A stretch of 38,247 bases of DNA. Source: an uncultured Clostridia bacterium (lineage in GTDB: Bacteria > Bacillota > Clostridia > Christensenellales > Borkfalkiaceae). Shown piece after piece: positions 22,842 to 31,252 of the stretch; position 1 is the first letter of the stretch; the number at the start of each line of letters is the position of its first letter. Below the pieces are notes generated by a model, which ran no database searches, had not been told where the DNA came from, and saw only the letters and a list, made by a program, of their open reading frames with translations. The position numbers and the translations under genes were made by a program. The DNA is taken from assembly GCA_944372515.1 (NCBI GenBank), contig CALVZM010000023.1, positions 1 to 38,247 on the forward strand, given 5' to 3'.

Positions 22842-24125
22842 ATGCCCTATCCCTTGCAATCTTCCGTTGCCAAAGAAACGGAAAACATATTTATTTTACA
22901 ACCCGTTCTGGACGGACAATATGCCGACCTGCACAAGGAAGCCGTATCGCTCATCGAAAGCGCGGGCGGCGCTTATGCGGGGACGGTCTATCAGACGATC
23001 CGCGAGATCAATCCCGCAACCTTTGTCGGCAGCGGTAAACTTGCAGAATTGAACGATATGCTCGAAGGGCTGGAAAATATCACCGTACTTTTCAACGGAG
23101 AACTTTCCCCTTCGCAGACGCTCAATATTTCCGCGGCGCTCTCGGGTCGCAAAGTCATCGACCGCACGACGCTGATTTTGGATATCTTTGCGAAAAACGC
23201 CCTTTCCGGCGAAGGAAAGATCCAGGTCGAACTGGCGCAGTTGCGCTATATTTATCCCCGCCTCAAAGGCGAAGGCGGAAAACTTTCACGTTTGGGCGGC
23301 GGGATCGGTACGCGCGGACCCGGAGAAACGCAATTGGAAACGGATCGGCGGCTGATCCGCAGGCGCATACGTTTCCTGAGTCAAAAAGCCGATGAAATGA
23401 AAAAACGCCGCATGCAGCAGACGGCGCGGCGGCGCAAAAACAATGCCAGGACCATTGCCCTGGTCGGTTACACCAATACGGGCAAGTCGACGCTGATGAA
23501 CGTCCTTACGGACGCAAACGTCTATGTGCAGGACCAACTCTTTGCGACGCTTGACACGACCGCGCGGAATTTTTCCGTCGACGGCGCTCCGTTCATCCTC
23601 ACCGATACCGTCGGATTTTTGCGCGAACTGCCCCACCACCTCGTGGACGCCTTCCGTTCCACGCTGGAAAGCGCGATCGATTGCGACCTCGCCCTCATCG
23701 TGTGCGACGGATCGGGCGATTACGATATGCAGATCAAAACGACGATGGACACGCTGCGGGCGCTGAATTTTTCCTCCCCCTATCTCATCGTCATGAACAA
23801 ATGCGACAAGGCTGCCGACCGCACGCTTTTTCCTGCCGATTGCGTCTGCATTTCCGCAAAGACGGGCGAGGGCATCGACGAACTCAAACGGCGCATTTTG
23901 CAATCTTTTTCGGAAAAACTGCGCGCCGCAACGCTGTTTGTCCCCTATGCCCGCATGCCTGAATATGATCGGCTCCGCCGACGTATCACAGAAAAGAAGA
24001 TCGATTATACCGATGAGGGGTTGATGATCGATGCATTCATCCCCGAAGAAGAATACGCCGCCTGTAAACCCTTTTTCCTTTCCGACGAGAGTAAACGGAA
24101 AGAAACGGAGAAAAAGGAAAAATAA
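22842..24125 (+). CDS. hflX: Ribosome-associated GTPase HflX
   Basis: 427 residues. An N-terminal glycine-rich nucleotide-binding-like domain (NPATFVGSGKLAEL, DRTTLILDIFAKNALSGEGKIQVELAQL, truncated here by family name only) leads to GGGIGTRGPGETQLETDRR, the HflX hallmark. The G domain has G1 GYTNTGKST (about 208-216), G3 DTVGF, G4 NKCD and G5 SAKTG. HflX binds 50S subunits and splits stalled or heat-damaged ribosomes. Start ATG 22842 follows GAGGAG. It is tightly downstream of the recombinase gene and ends at a hairpin shared with the convergent Cys-rich gene. Confidence 0.96.
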   Translation: MPYPLQSSVAKETENIFILQPVLDGQYADLHKEAVSLIESAGGAYAGTVYQTIREINPATFVGSGKLAELNDMLEGLENITVLFNGELSPSQTLNISAALSGRKVIDRTTLILDIFAKNALSGEGKIQVELAQLRYIYPRLKGEGGKLSRLGGGIGTRGPGETQLETDRRLIRRRIRFLSQKADEMKKRRMQQTARRRKNNARTIALVGYTNTGKSTLMNVLTDANVYVQDQLFATLDTTARNFSVDGAPFILTDTVGFLRELPHHLVDAFRSTLESAIDCDLALIVCDGSGDYDMQIKTTMDTLRALNFSSPYLIVMNKCDKAADRTLFPADCVCISAKTGEGIDELKRRILQSFSEKLRAATLFVPYARMPEYDRLRRRITEKKIDYTDEGLMIDAFIPEEEYAACKPFFLSDESKRKETEKKEK

Positions 24126-24140
24126 AATATCCGCATATAA

Positions 24141-24175
24141 AAAGGAAGCAGGTCAAAAAAACCGCTTCCCTTTTT
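24141..24175. terminator. Terminator between hflX and the Cys-rich gene
   Basis: GGAAGC (24144-24149) and GGT pair with ACC and GCTTCC (24161-24169) around an A-rich loop, with TTTTT at 24171-24175 on the plus strand and A-rich sequence on the other side. It overlaps the stop codon of the minus-strand gene. Confidence 0.65.
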
Positions 24176-24374
24176 ACTTTTTCCTTGGTTTGTCCCGCTC
24201 GAATTCTTCGTCGGATGCATAAATTTTATCGATCTTGATGCTGACGAAATCTTTGACGTCTAAGCACTTCCCGCAGTTGTCGCAAATTTTTTCGGGATCC
24301 AGATCGCACCGTTCGCATTCCCCGCACCCGATGCAGGGGCGGTCGTACAACTCGCACATTTCTCCGATTCGCAT
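24174..24374 (-). CDS. Cys-rich mini-protein (eight Cys, Zn or Fe-S binding likely)
   Basis: 66 residues with Cys at 7, 14, 17, 20, 23, 31, 34 and 37. The spacing C-x2-C-x2-C-x2-C followed by C-x2-C-x2-C gives enough ligands for two metal sites, either zinc or [4Fe-4S]. The C-terminal half is charged (DEEFERDKPRKK). A ribosome site AGAGG lies 10 bases before ATG 24374, and a TTGAAT-17-TATACT promoter reads toward it, so it is a real gene. I do not recognise a named family. It is divergent from lexA with only 130 bases between starts, so a redox or stress role is possible but unproven. Confidence 0.75.
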   Translation of the reverse strand: MRIGEMCELYDRPCIGCGECERCDLDPEKICDNCGKCLDVKDFVSIKIDKIYASDEEFERDKPRKK

Positions 24375-24404
24375 GATTTTTTTACCTCTTTACAGCCTTC
24401 TTAT

Positions 24405-24433
24405 AGTATACTACAAAAAAAATTGAAATTCAA
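24405..24433 (-). promoter_or_regulatory. Promoter of the Cys-rich gene
   Basis: On the minus strand TTGAAT (24428-24433), 17 bases, TATACT (24405-24410). Confidence 0.7.
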
Positions 24434-24445
24434 GCAAAAATGTAT

Positions 24446-24457
24446 AAACAAATGTTT
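24446..24457. promoter_or_regulatory. Candidate LexA box
   Basis: AAAC-AAAT-GTTT matches the dyad plan of Gram-positive SOS boxes (GAAC-N4-GTTC) with A/T at the outer bases. It overlaps the lexA -35 box and lies just upstream of the divergent promoter, so LexA could autoregulate and also affect the Cys-rich gene. Confidence 0.5.
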
Positions 24458-24484
24458 GCAATATAAATTTATTTGTGATATAAT
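24456..24484 (+). promoter_or_regulatory. lexA promoter
   Basis: TTGCAA (24456-24461), 17 bases, TATAAT (24479-24484), 20 bases before the start codon. Confidence 0.85.
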
Positions 24485-24504
24485 GAAACAAAAGAGGTGC
24501 GGGT

Positions 24505-25086
24505 ATGATCAAACAGGAACAACTGGACGAAGTGTTGCGTTTCATCGAACGCTTCTGCGATGAAAACGGCTATGCCCCTTCCGTGCGGGAGATCTGTCGG
24601 GAGATGGGATTCAGGTCCACGGCAACGGCATACAATTACATCGACCGTCTGCGCGCAAACGGCATGCTGCAAAAAACGGACAATAAAAAGCGCGCCGTCA
24701 GTCTGCAACGCAATCTGAAAACCGTTCCTCTCATCGGTACGGTTACCGCCGGTACGCCCATTCTCGCAACCGAAAATTACGAAGGATATTATGCCCTGCC
24801 TGCCGATGAATTCAAGGGCGAAGGCATTTTCATGCTCCGCGTGCAGGGCGACAGTATGATCGATGCGGGCATCTTTGACGGCGACAAGATCATCGTGCGT
24901 CAACAGCCGGATGCCGAAAACGGCGAGATCGTCGTTGCCTTGATCGAAGATTCCGCCACGGTCAAAAGGTTTTATAAGCGGAACGGGAAAATCGTTTTGC
25001 ATCCCGAAAATCCCCGTCTGAGCGACATCGTGCTCGATGACGTCGCCGTTTTGGGCAAGGTCATCGGACTTATCAGAAGTTTATAA
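24505..25086 (+). CDS. lexA: SOS repressor LexA
   Basis: 193 residues. The N-terminal winged helix (about 1-65; YAPSVREICREMGFRSTATAYNYIDRL) binds SOS boxes. The C-terminal S24 peptidase domain has the self-cleavage bond Ala82-Gly83 (TVTAGTP), nucleophile Ser117 (GDSMID) and general base Lys154 (ATVKRFYK). After DNA damage, RecA filaments trigger self-cleavage and release of DNA-repair genes. AGAGGTG precedes ATG 24505. The gene is monocistronic, between its own promoter with a LexA-box-like dyad and a strong bidirectional terminator. Confidence 0.97.
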   Translation: MIKQEQLDEVLRFIERFCDENGYAPSVREICREMGFRSTATAYNYIDRLRANGMLQKTDNKKRAVSLQRNLKTVPLIGTVTAGTPILATENYEGYYALPADEFKGEGIFMLRVQGDSMIDAGIFDGDKIIVRQQPDAENGEIVVALIEDSATVKRFYKRNGKIVLHPENPRLSDIVLDDVAVLGKVIGLIRSL

Positions 25087-25098
25087 AAGCAATCACAG

Positions 25099-25139
25099 AA
25101 CCAAAAAACGGACAGTTTTTTACTGTCCGTTTTTTGGTT
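25099..25139. terminator. Bidirectional terminator between lexA and rluB
   Basis: A perfect 17-bp stem, AACCAAAAAACGGACAG (25099-25115) with its complement at 25123-25139, contains the A and T runs needed on both strands. It serves two converging genes. Confidence 0.9.
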
Positions 25140-25151
25140 TGCACAATTTTT

Positions 25152-25856
25152 TTATAACTGCGCGAGATATCCGACCTCTTCGGGGGTGAGTTTTCTGACC
25201 TGTCCCCTGTCCATGCCGCGCAGCGTGAGTTCTCCGATCTTGGTGCGTTTCAAAAAGGCGACGTTTTTGCCGATGGCTTCAAACATCTTGCGGATCTCCC
25301 TGTTTTTGCCTTCGGTCAGGACAATCTGCACGCGGGTATATTTTTTGTTGGTTTCCAGAATTTTCATTTTGCATTTTTTGGTTACGACGCCTGCGGAGAT
25401 CTCGATTCCCGGGCGGATGCGGTTGAGCATCTGTTCGGTTACGGTGCCTTCGATTTTTGCGACGTACGTCTTCGGTATCTCATTGGCGGGATTGGTCAGA
25501 CGGTATGCAAGATCTCCGTCGTTGGTGAGCAGAAGCAGCCCTTCCGTATCGTAATCCAGCCTTCCGACGGGGAAGACGCGCCCCGTCCCGGCGGGCAGAA
25601 GGTCTATGACCGTCTTTCTGCCCCGATCGTCCGATACGGTGCAAAGGTATCCTTTGGGCTTGTTCATGATGAAATATTCGTTTTTGGTGCGGCGGCCGAC
25701 GATGTTGCCGTTGACGCGCACGACGTCGTCGGGTTCCACGTTGTCCCCGAGTTTTGCCGGTCTGCCGTTGATCTCCACGGCACCCTCTTCGATCAGTTTA
25801 TCGCTCGCGCGGCGGCTTGCCACGCCGTTTTCCGCCATAAATTTATTGATTCGCAT
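25152..25856 (-). CDS. rluB: 23S rRNA pseudouridine synthase (RluB/RsuA family)
   Basis: 234 residues. An S4 RNA-binding domain (1-60: RINKFMAENGVASRRASDKLIEEG) precedes the RsuA/RluB catalytic domain, with catalytic Asp101 in VGRLDYDTEGLLLLTNDGD. NREIRKMFEAIGKNV is also typical. The family isomerises a single uridine; RluB acts on 23S U2605 (E. coli numbering) while RsuA acts on 16S. Position after a spore-associated D,D-carboxypeptidase gene, as in the B. subtilis spmAB-dacB-ypuL region, favours RluB. It is the last gene of the DUF2953-gerW-dac-rluB run, starting 41 bases after dac. Confidence 0.92.
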   Translation of the reverse strand: MRINKFMAENGVASRRASDKLIEEGAVEINGRPAKLGDNVEPDDVVRVNGNIVGRRTKNEYFIMNKPKGYLCTVSDDRGRKTVIDLLPAGTGRVFPVGRLDYDTEGLLLLTNDGDLAYRLTNPANEIPKTYVAKIEGTVTEQMLNRIRPGIEISAGVVTKKCKMKILETNKKYTRVQIVLTEGKNREIRKMFEAIGKNVAFLKRTKIGELTLRGMDRGQVRKLTPEEVGYLAQL

Positions 25857-25897
25857 AGCCCTTGTGTAAAAATCCTTTCTTTTTTGAAAATCCGCTT

Positions 25898-27043
25898 TCA
25901 GAATTTGTCAAGCGTTTCGCGCAGACAGTCCCGATAACTCTTTTCCACGTCTTTTATAGTACACAAATTTGCGCTGAAAATCAACTGATTTTCAAGGAAT
26001 ACGGAAATTTTTCCCTGATTTTCACCTTTTTTCACAGGCGGACGGATCGGTTTTGAAAATTCGCATTCGATTTTTATTTTTTCCCCTGCCGCAAGCGGAT
26101 AAAAAAAGTCTTTATCCTCGTCGCCTCGTACCGCGCAGATCTCTTTCCCGCCGTCGGTCGGAACGGCAAATTCCCGTTCGGCGGAATAAAGGCGCACCAA
26201 TGTGTATTCCCGGAATGCCCGATCCAGCAACTCCGCACTCCGCCGGTACATCTGCGGGGAATTGAGCACGCCGGACACCAACTGCATATCCCCCCGCTTT
26301 GCGCCCGTAACCAGACAGCGCCCCGCCTGTCTGGTATAACCCGTCTTTACGCCGTTGGCGCCTTCATAGGAAAAGAGCATTTTGTTTTTGTTGGTCCAGG
26401 CGTTTTCCTCAAAAGATTTGGCGGAAACGATCTCCCGAAAGACGGGATTTTGCATGGCACGACAGGCAATGTGTGCGAGATCGGCAGCCGTGGTGTAATG
26501 CGCGTCATCCGGCAACCCGTGCGGGTTGACGAAATGGCTGTCTTTTGCGCCCCAACTTGCCGCGCGGCGGTTCATTTCGGCGGCAAAAGCGCCGATGCTG
26601 CCGCTGTGATGCAGGGCAAGCGTTACGGCGCAGTCGTTGCCCGAACGGAGCATCAGTCCGTATAACAGGCTGCGGACGGTATATTTTTCGTTCGGTTTCA
26701 GATATACGGAAGAACCTTCAATGCCCGTTCCTTCCCGCGGGATCGTGATCTCTTCCTCCAAATCGCAGTCTTCGATGATGATGGCGGCGGTGAGGATCTT
26801 GGTCGTGCTCGCCATCGGAAGGCGCTTGTCGCCGTTCTTTTCATAGAGCAGTCGCCCCGAAGAAACTTCCATCACCGCTTCCCCTTGCGAAACGCTTGCC
26901 GCCGCGGCGACCGTTCGGGCGGGCGGAAAGAAAACGGCAACATAAGACGCGGCAAGTGCGAAGAGCACAAAGACAAGCGACGGGAGACAGAAAAAACATA
27001 TCCGCCGGAACAGGTCGGGGCAAAGACTTATTTGCTTTTTCAT
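25898..27043 (-). CDS. D-alanyl-D-alanine carboxypeptidase (S11, DacF/DacB type)
   Basis: 381 residues. An N-terminal hydrophobic segment (about 14-40) is a signal or anchor sequence for export. The penicillin-binding transpeptidase-like fold has Ser79-x-x-Lys82 (STTK), Ser134-Gly-Asn136 and Lys233-Thr-Gly235, all three catalytic motifs. It trims the terminal D-Ala from peptidoglycan stem peptides, and in spore-formers such enzymes set cortex or vegetative crosslinking. Its ATG overlaps the gerW stop by four bases (ATGA), which ties it to a sporulation-associated operon. A second S11 paralogue lies at 36265-37440. It could be DacF or DacB; sequence alone does not settle this. Confidence 0.92.
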   Translation of the reverse strand: MKKQISLCPDLFRRICFFCLPSLVFVLFALAASYVAVFFPPARTVAAAASVSQGEAVMEVSSGRLLYEKNGDKRLPMASTTKILTAAIIIEDCDLEEEITIPREGTGIEGSSVYLKPNEKYTVRSLLYGLMLRSGNDCAVTLALHHSGSIGAFAAEMNRRAASWGAKDSHFVNPHGLPDDAHYTTAADLAHIACRAMQNPVFREIVSAKSFEENAWTNKNKMLFSYEGANGVKTGYTRQAGRCLVTGAKRGDMQLVSGVLNSPQMYRRSAELLDRAFREYTLVRLYSAEREFAVPTDGGKEICAVRGDEDKDFFYPLAAGEKIKIECEFSKPIRPPVKKGENQGKISVFLENQLIFSANLCTIKDVEKSYRDCLRETLDKF

Positions 27044-27432
27044 TGCCTATTTTTGTCGTCTTTGCCCGCGGTAAAGCGGGAAAGGACGCCCTCCGCCTTT
27101 TCCATCAGATTTTCCCACGGTTCGTCGGTAATTTTGACCAGGCGGCAACTCTTGCCGTCGTCGATGAGAAATCCGCAGGGCTTCATGGTAACGATGCTGC
27201 CCGCACCGCCCGCAAAGGAACGCCCGTCGGACTGAATGACCTTGGCGTCGCCGTATTCCCCTCCGCCCGTCATATATCCGACGGTTACCTTGGTGAAAGG
27301 AATGATCTGGCTGCCGCTTGCCGAAAAAACGGGTTTGCCGATGACCGTATCCACGTCGACGAGTTCACTAAGGGATTGCACGGACAGTCCGATCAGGCTT
27401 TCGAGTGTCTTGTGTCTTTCTTTTTCTGCCAT
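27040..27432 (-). CDS. ytfJ: GerW family sporulation protein (YtfJ)
   Basis: 130 residues matching GerW/YtfJ: IGLSVQSLSELVDVDTVIGKPV, then ASGSQIIPFTKVTVGYMTGGGEY, and FAGGAGSIVTMKPCGFLI (key pieces only). In B. subtilis the protein is made in the forespore and is needed for normal germination with L-alanine. GGAGG lies about 11 bases before ATG 27432. The gene overlaps the end of the DUF2953 gene by 40 bases, the same ytfI-ytfJ order as in Bacillus, and overlaps the carboxypeptidase start. Confidence 0.93.
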   Translation of the reverse strand: MAEKERHKTLESLIGLSVQSLSELVDVDTVIGKPVFSASGSQIIPFTKVTVGYMTGGGEYGDAKVIQSDGRSFAGGAGSIVTMKPCGFLIDDGKSCRLVKITDEPWENLMEKAEGVLSRFTAGKDDKNRQ

Positions 27433-27968
27433 AAATTGATGATTGCCTCCAATAAAATTTTGGTCAACGCAATGCCGACGGTGAGCAGATTGAATGCGGC
27501 AACGAAATGAAGGGTGAGCAAAGCGGCATTCCCGCCGTGCCGCAGCAAAAGTCCGTTTTCAAGTTTCAAAAATTTCCGTCCGCGGCGGAAAACGGGAAAG
27601 AGCGTTTCCGAGAGTATCCTTGCCCCCGCCGTCAGGAGAAAAGTGGCGACGGGAAGATCTTCGTCCCCGATTTCCAGGGAAATTTTACACGCGACCGGCT
27701 GAAATCCCGCCGTGATCTCGAACTTTTTCCGTTCGTTGCTCATCTGTGCATACGGCAAAAAAAATGCTTTTTTCCGCCCGACATGGACGGCGAGCCCTTC
27801 CCGTTCGAGACGGATGTATCCGCCGATGATTTTGAATGCGCCGAAAGCGCACACGGAAAAACAAAATTTATTCTCCGTCAGATCGGCATATGCATCCAGA
27901 CATAAAAAAACGGGAAAGAGCAGCAACACCGCGCCTGCCGACGCACCGTATACGAGAGCGTTTTCCAT
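27393..27968 (-). CDS. DUF2953 protein (YtfI-like)
   Basis: 191 residues from ATG 27968 (MENALVYGAS), the point where the family's N-terminal membrane helix begins. An upstream in-frame ATG at 28019 falls against the previous terminator hairpin. Helix about 5-25 is followed by a beta-rich middle domain and a C-terminal helix near 165-182. DUF2953 proteins are encoded just before gerW in many spore-formers and are presumed forespore membrane proteins. No Shine-Dalgarno is seen before 27968, so the exact start is uncertain. GTATA at about 27998, read on the minus strand, could be part of a sporulation-sigma -35 box, but the -10 match is poor. Confidence 0.75.
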   Translation of the reverse strand: MENALVYGASAGAVLLLFPVFLCLDAYADLTENKFCFSVCAFGAFKIIGGYIRLEREGLAVHVGRKKAFFLPYAQMSNERKKFEITAGFQPVACKISLEIGDEDLPVATFLLTAGARILSETLFPVFRRGRKFLKLENGLLLRHGGNAALLTLHFVAAFNLLTVGIALTKILLEAIINLWQKKKDTRHSKA

Positions 27969-28011
27969 ATCGTTATTGTCTGTAATCGCTATGAAAATAT
28001 ACAAGTTTTTT

Positions 28012-28050
28012 CCAAACAAAATCCCGCGCCGTTTGTCAGCGGCGCGGGAT
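28012..28050 (-). terminator. Terminator of the ABC-MarR operon
   Basis: An 11-bp GC-rich stem, ATCCCGCGCCG (28021-28031) with CGGCGCGGGAT (28040-28050), is followed on the minus strand by TTTTGTTT. Confidence 0.85.
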
Positions 28051-28090
28051 ACGCTCCTTCAAGAACGATGTGTTTTTTGCTGCGGTCGAT

Positions 28091-28519
28091 TCACGCTTCG
28101 GGAACGCGCAGGATGTCGGCAGTCTTTTCCGCGATCCGCGCCAGGGCTTCCCCGTCTTCCGTGCCGAGGGCGCTCAGAAAATCATCCAGCCGACGGAAAA
28201 ATTCCTTGCGGCGGGCGGCGAGGAATTGACTGCCCGCGGGCGTGATGCCGACCGTCATTTTTCTGCGGTCTGCGGCATCGATCTCCATGGAGATAAAATC
28301 TTTTCGCCGCAATACGCTGAGAATGCTCGCCACGCGGGAACGGCTCAGCCGCATGCAATCGCTGATTTGGGAGGGATTGACCCCTTTTTCGGAATCTCCG
28401 ATGAATTGCAGCACCGAAAGTTCCCCTTCGGAAAATTTGCGCGCTTGTGCCGCCAGCGCGGATTTTTCTATTTCCGCCAAACTGTGCATCAACCGATCCC
28501 GCAACGCCGTGTTACGCAT
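28091..28519 (-). CDS. MarR-family transcriptional regulator
   Basis: 142 residues from ATG 28519, 7 bases after GAAGGAGAA; longer versions of the frame have no ribosome site. Predicted helices and a winged helix (about 30-100) carry SEGELSVLQFIGDSEKGVNPSQISDCMRLSRSRVASILSVLRRKDFI, shown here by its ends: the recognition helix SRSRVASILSVL and the wing with DAADRRKMTVGITPAG, the DxRxxxxxLT-like MarR signature. MarR dimers release operator DNA when they bind small ligands or are oxidised. It is the last gene of the ABC exporter operon and likely represses it through the dyad at 32127-32149. Confidence 0.88.
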   Translation of the reverse strand: MRNTALRDRLMHSLAEIEKSALAAQARKFSEGELSVLQFIGDSEKGVNPSQISDCMRLSRSRVASILSVLRRKDFISMEIDAADRRKMTVGITPAGSQFLAARRKEFFRRLDDFLSALGTEDGEALARIAEKTADILRVPEA

Positions 28520-28575
28520 AATAGTTCTCCTTCCTCTGTAAAATTTGCATCCGCTTGTTTCTTTTTTCTCCCGTC

Positions 28576-31221
28576 TCACTCCACGGATTTGAGTGCTTCG
28601 GCGGGGTTAATCTTATTGAGTTTGATGAGCATGAACGCATAGACGATGACGGCAAAGAGCAATGTCAGACCGAAGGAATAGAAGAAACTTCCGATTGAAA
28701 TTGTCCTGCCGAGAAGAAACGCCACGCTGTCTATGCGGGGGATCATAAAGAAGGTATGCAACAGCCAGCCGAGCAGCAATCCCAAAAGGCTGCCCGCGAT
28801 GGTCAGGATGGCGCTTTCCCGATAGACGTATCCGGCAACTTCGGCGCGGGTATATCCGAGCACTTTGAGTGTGGCGATCTCCCGCTGCCGCTCGTCGATG
28901 TTGATGTTGGTCAGGTTGTAAAGAACGATCGCCGCCAGGGCGCCCGCGCTGACGATGAGCACGGCAATGACATAGCCCATGGTCTGCGACAGTCCCGCAT
29001 AAACATTTTTCTCGTCGGCGGTGAACGATACGCTCGTAACGGCGGTATCGGACAGCAGCGAACCGGTCAGTTCATCCGTGTCCACGCCCGTCATATCCGA
29101 ACAGACGAACAGAATATTTTCCGCGGGCGCTTCCCTTTCAAACAGCGTAGTGTAAGCCCGCATGCTCATATAGGCGCGGCTCTCGACGTAGTTTTCATAG
29201 ACGGAAATCTTCACGCGGCACTGCGTTCCGTCCGAAGCGCGCAGCGTAACCGTGTCGCCCGTGCGCAGATCGTGCGCCTCCGCGACGTTCTCGGGCAGGA
29301 GAATGGTATCGTCGGCAAACGCCGCATCCTCCCCGCTTCTGCGGTCCCTGAGCGTGATAACGCCGTCCAGCGCCTGCCGATCGTCGGTAACGTAAACTTC
29401 GACGCTCTCCCGCGAAGAATCGTCCTCTTCCGTGCGGATGACGACGTTCATGTTTTCCGTATAGAGCGAGGCATACGTCTTTCCTTCGACAAATTCCTGC
29501 AATTGTTCGGGCAGGGCGTCCGCGTTATAACCGATCTCCACGTCATAGCGGATCAGTTCGGAATATTGCACTTTGTCTACCACGTCGATAGAGTCATAGA
29601 CGCCGAATCCCGCAAGCAGGAGCGCGGTGCAGCCCATGACCGAAATGATGGTCATGAACATGTTTTTCTTGTAACGGAAAATATTGCGCAGGGTGGCTTT
29701 GTATTTGAATTTGAGCGGCTTCCAGATGAACCCGACCCGCTCGATCAGCACGCGCTTGCCCTGTTTGGGCGCTTTTTGCTGCATGAGCAGGGAAGGACGC
29801 TCCCGAAGGCTCGACCAACAGGCATAGACGGTTACCGCAACGGTGAGCACGACCAGGCAGACCAGGACGATCGTCGTAAAGACGGGGCTCACGCCGAGGA
29901 GGAGCGCGGGCAGGTAATACTGCGACTGATAGGCGGTCCAGAAGATGGAAGGAAGCAGTGCAAATCCGCACAAAAGCCCCACGATGCCGCCGATGATCCC
30001 CGCCGCAAGGCAGTAGATCAGGTATCTCGACGCAATTTTCGCATTGCCGTAGCCGAGCGCTTTGAGCGTGCCGATTTCCGAACGGTCCTCTTCGACCATG
30101 CGCGTCATGGAAGTCATGGCGACAAGTGCCGCCACCAGGATGAAGAACACGGGGAAAATGGCGGCGATATCCGATACCTTATCCACGTTCATGCTGAAAC
30201 TGACATAACTGACGTTGGTATTCGCCGTGTCGAGGACATACCAGGACGCCTCCGCCACATTGCCGCCGAGCATCGACCCGTAATTCTCCATCATTTCGTT
30301 GATCTTTGCGTTGGAAACGTCGTCCGACGCCGCCAGCGTTTCATAGAATTCCGCTCCCGCGGCAAGGGCGTCTTTATACCCGCGGTCGAAAATGTTGTGA
30401 TCGTCCGCGCCGTTCAGCGTGATATAGCAATCGGTATAGACGATATTCGTCTGCATCATGTCGCTCAGCAGTTCAAACAGCCCTCTCTCTCCGAGAAAAG
30501 GAACGGAGATGGTCGTTCCCCCCGTGAGATGCCCGAGGGGCTCTTCCTCGGTGGGCGTGCTGATCTTATATGCTTCGCGCGGGACATACATCACCGTGCC
30601 CGCCACGCCGTTGCCGACGGAAGATATTTCTTTGCCGTTGCGGTAGTAATATGCGGGATCGGACACCACGCCTACCACGGTAAATTTCGTCTGCGCGTAT
30701 ACGTCGCCGTAAGTGCCCGCGGACGGATCGGTGATCGTGATGACGTCTCCCGGGCGGATGTCTTCAAAATTCAGATTGGAACGCTCGACGACGCATTCGT
30801 CCGCCTTTTGCGGGAAACGCCCCTCTTCGAGCGTCAGATGCACGATCTTCGGACCGAATTCTTCGGAAAATTCGTCAAGCCCGTTGATGCGGGCGACGAC
30901 GTTCCCTTCCTCGCCCACGGAAACGACGACGTCGGTCTGTATGAACCCCATGACTTCTTTTGCCAGAACATTGTCCTCTTCGTCTTTGAGTTCTTCGATC
31001 GCGGCAACGTCATCGGCGGTCAGCCCGTAAGTTCCCTTGATGTTGATGTCATACATCGCGTTGTCGCGATAGTATTTGTTCATCGTATCTTTCATGTCGG
31101 GCGTCGCCTGCATCAATCCGATGAGGAATCCGACGCCGAGCGCAATGATCGCCATGATGGCGATGAACCTTCCGAATCCGCGGCGGAATTCCTTCCACAT
31201 CGATTTTGTATATTTTTTCAT
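28576..31221 (-). CDS. FtsX-like ABC transporter permease (MacB/LolC superfamily)
   Basis: 881 residues. The order is an N-terminal helix (about 18-38, FIAIMAIIALGVGFLIGL), a large extracytoplasmic domain (about 40-330), three helices of a first FtsX domain (about 340-470), a connecting cytoplasmic part, a second N-terminal-like helix (about 530) with a smaller external domain, and a second three-helix FtsX domain at the C-terminus. Conserved cytoplasmic segments EIGTLKALGYGNAKI and EIATLKVLGYTRAEV contact the ATPase. This two-FtsX single-chain layout is common in clostridial exporters or mechanotransducers for peptides, lipids or antibiotics. AAAGGAGA precedes ATG 31221. The ATPase gene lies 31 bases upstream. 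Confidence 0.9.
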   Translation of the reverse strand: MKKYTKSMWKEFRRGFGRFIAIMAIIALGVGFLIGLMQATPDMKDTMNKYYRDNAMYDINIKGTYGLTADDVAAIEELKDEEDNVLAKEVMGFIQTDVVVSVGEEGNVVARINGLDEFSEEFGPKIVHLTLEEGRFPQKADECVVERSNLNFEDIRPGDVITITDPSAGTYGDVYAQTKFTVVGVVSDPAYYYRNGKEISSVGNGVAGTVMYVPREAYKISTPTEEEPLGHLTGGTTISVPFLGERGLFELLSDMMQTNIVYTDCYITLNGADDHNIFDRGYKDALAAGAEFYETLAASDDVSNAKINEMMENYGSMLGGNVAEASWYVLDTANTNVSYVSFSMNVDKVSDIAAIFPVFFILVAALVAMTSMTRMVEEDRSEIGTLKALGYGNAKIASRYLIYCLAAGIIGGIVGLLCGFALLPSIFWTAYQSQYYLPALLLGVSPVFTTIVLVCLVVLTVAVTVYACWSSLRERPSLLMQQKAPKQGKRVLIERVGFIWKPLKFKYKATLRNIFRYKKNMFMTIISVMGCTALLLAGFGVYDSIDVVDKVQYSELIRYDVEIGYNADALPEQLQEFVEGKTYASLYTENMNVVIRTEEDDSSRESVEVYVTDDRQALDGVITLRDRRSGEDAAFADDTILLPENVAEAHDLRTGDTVTLRASDGTQCRVKISVYENYVESRAYMSMRAYTTLFEREAPAENILFVCSDMTGVDTDELTGSLLSDTAVTSVSFTADEKNVYAGLSQTMGYVIAVLIVSAGALAAIVLYNLTNINIDERQREIATLKVLGYTRAEVAGYVYRESAILTIAGSLLGLLLGWLLHTFFMIPRIDSVAFLLGRTISIGSFFYSFGLTLLFAVIVYAFMLIKLNKINPAEALKSVE

Positions 31222-31252
31222 GCCGGTCTCCTTTGGGGTATATCCGCCTTTT

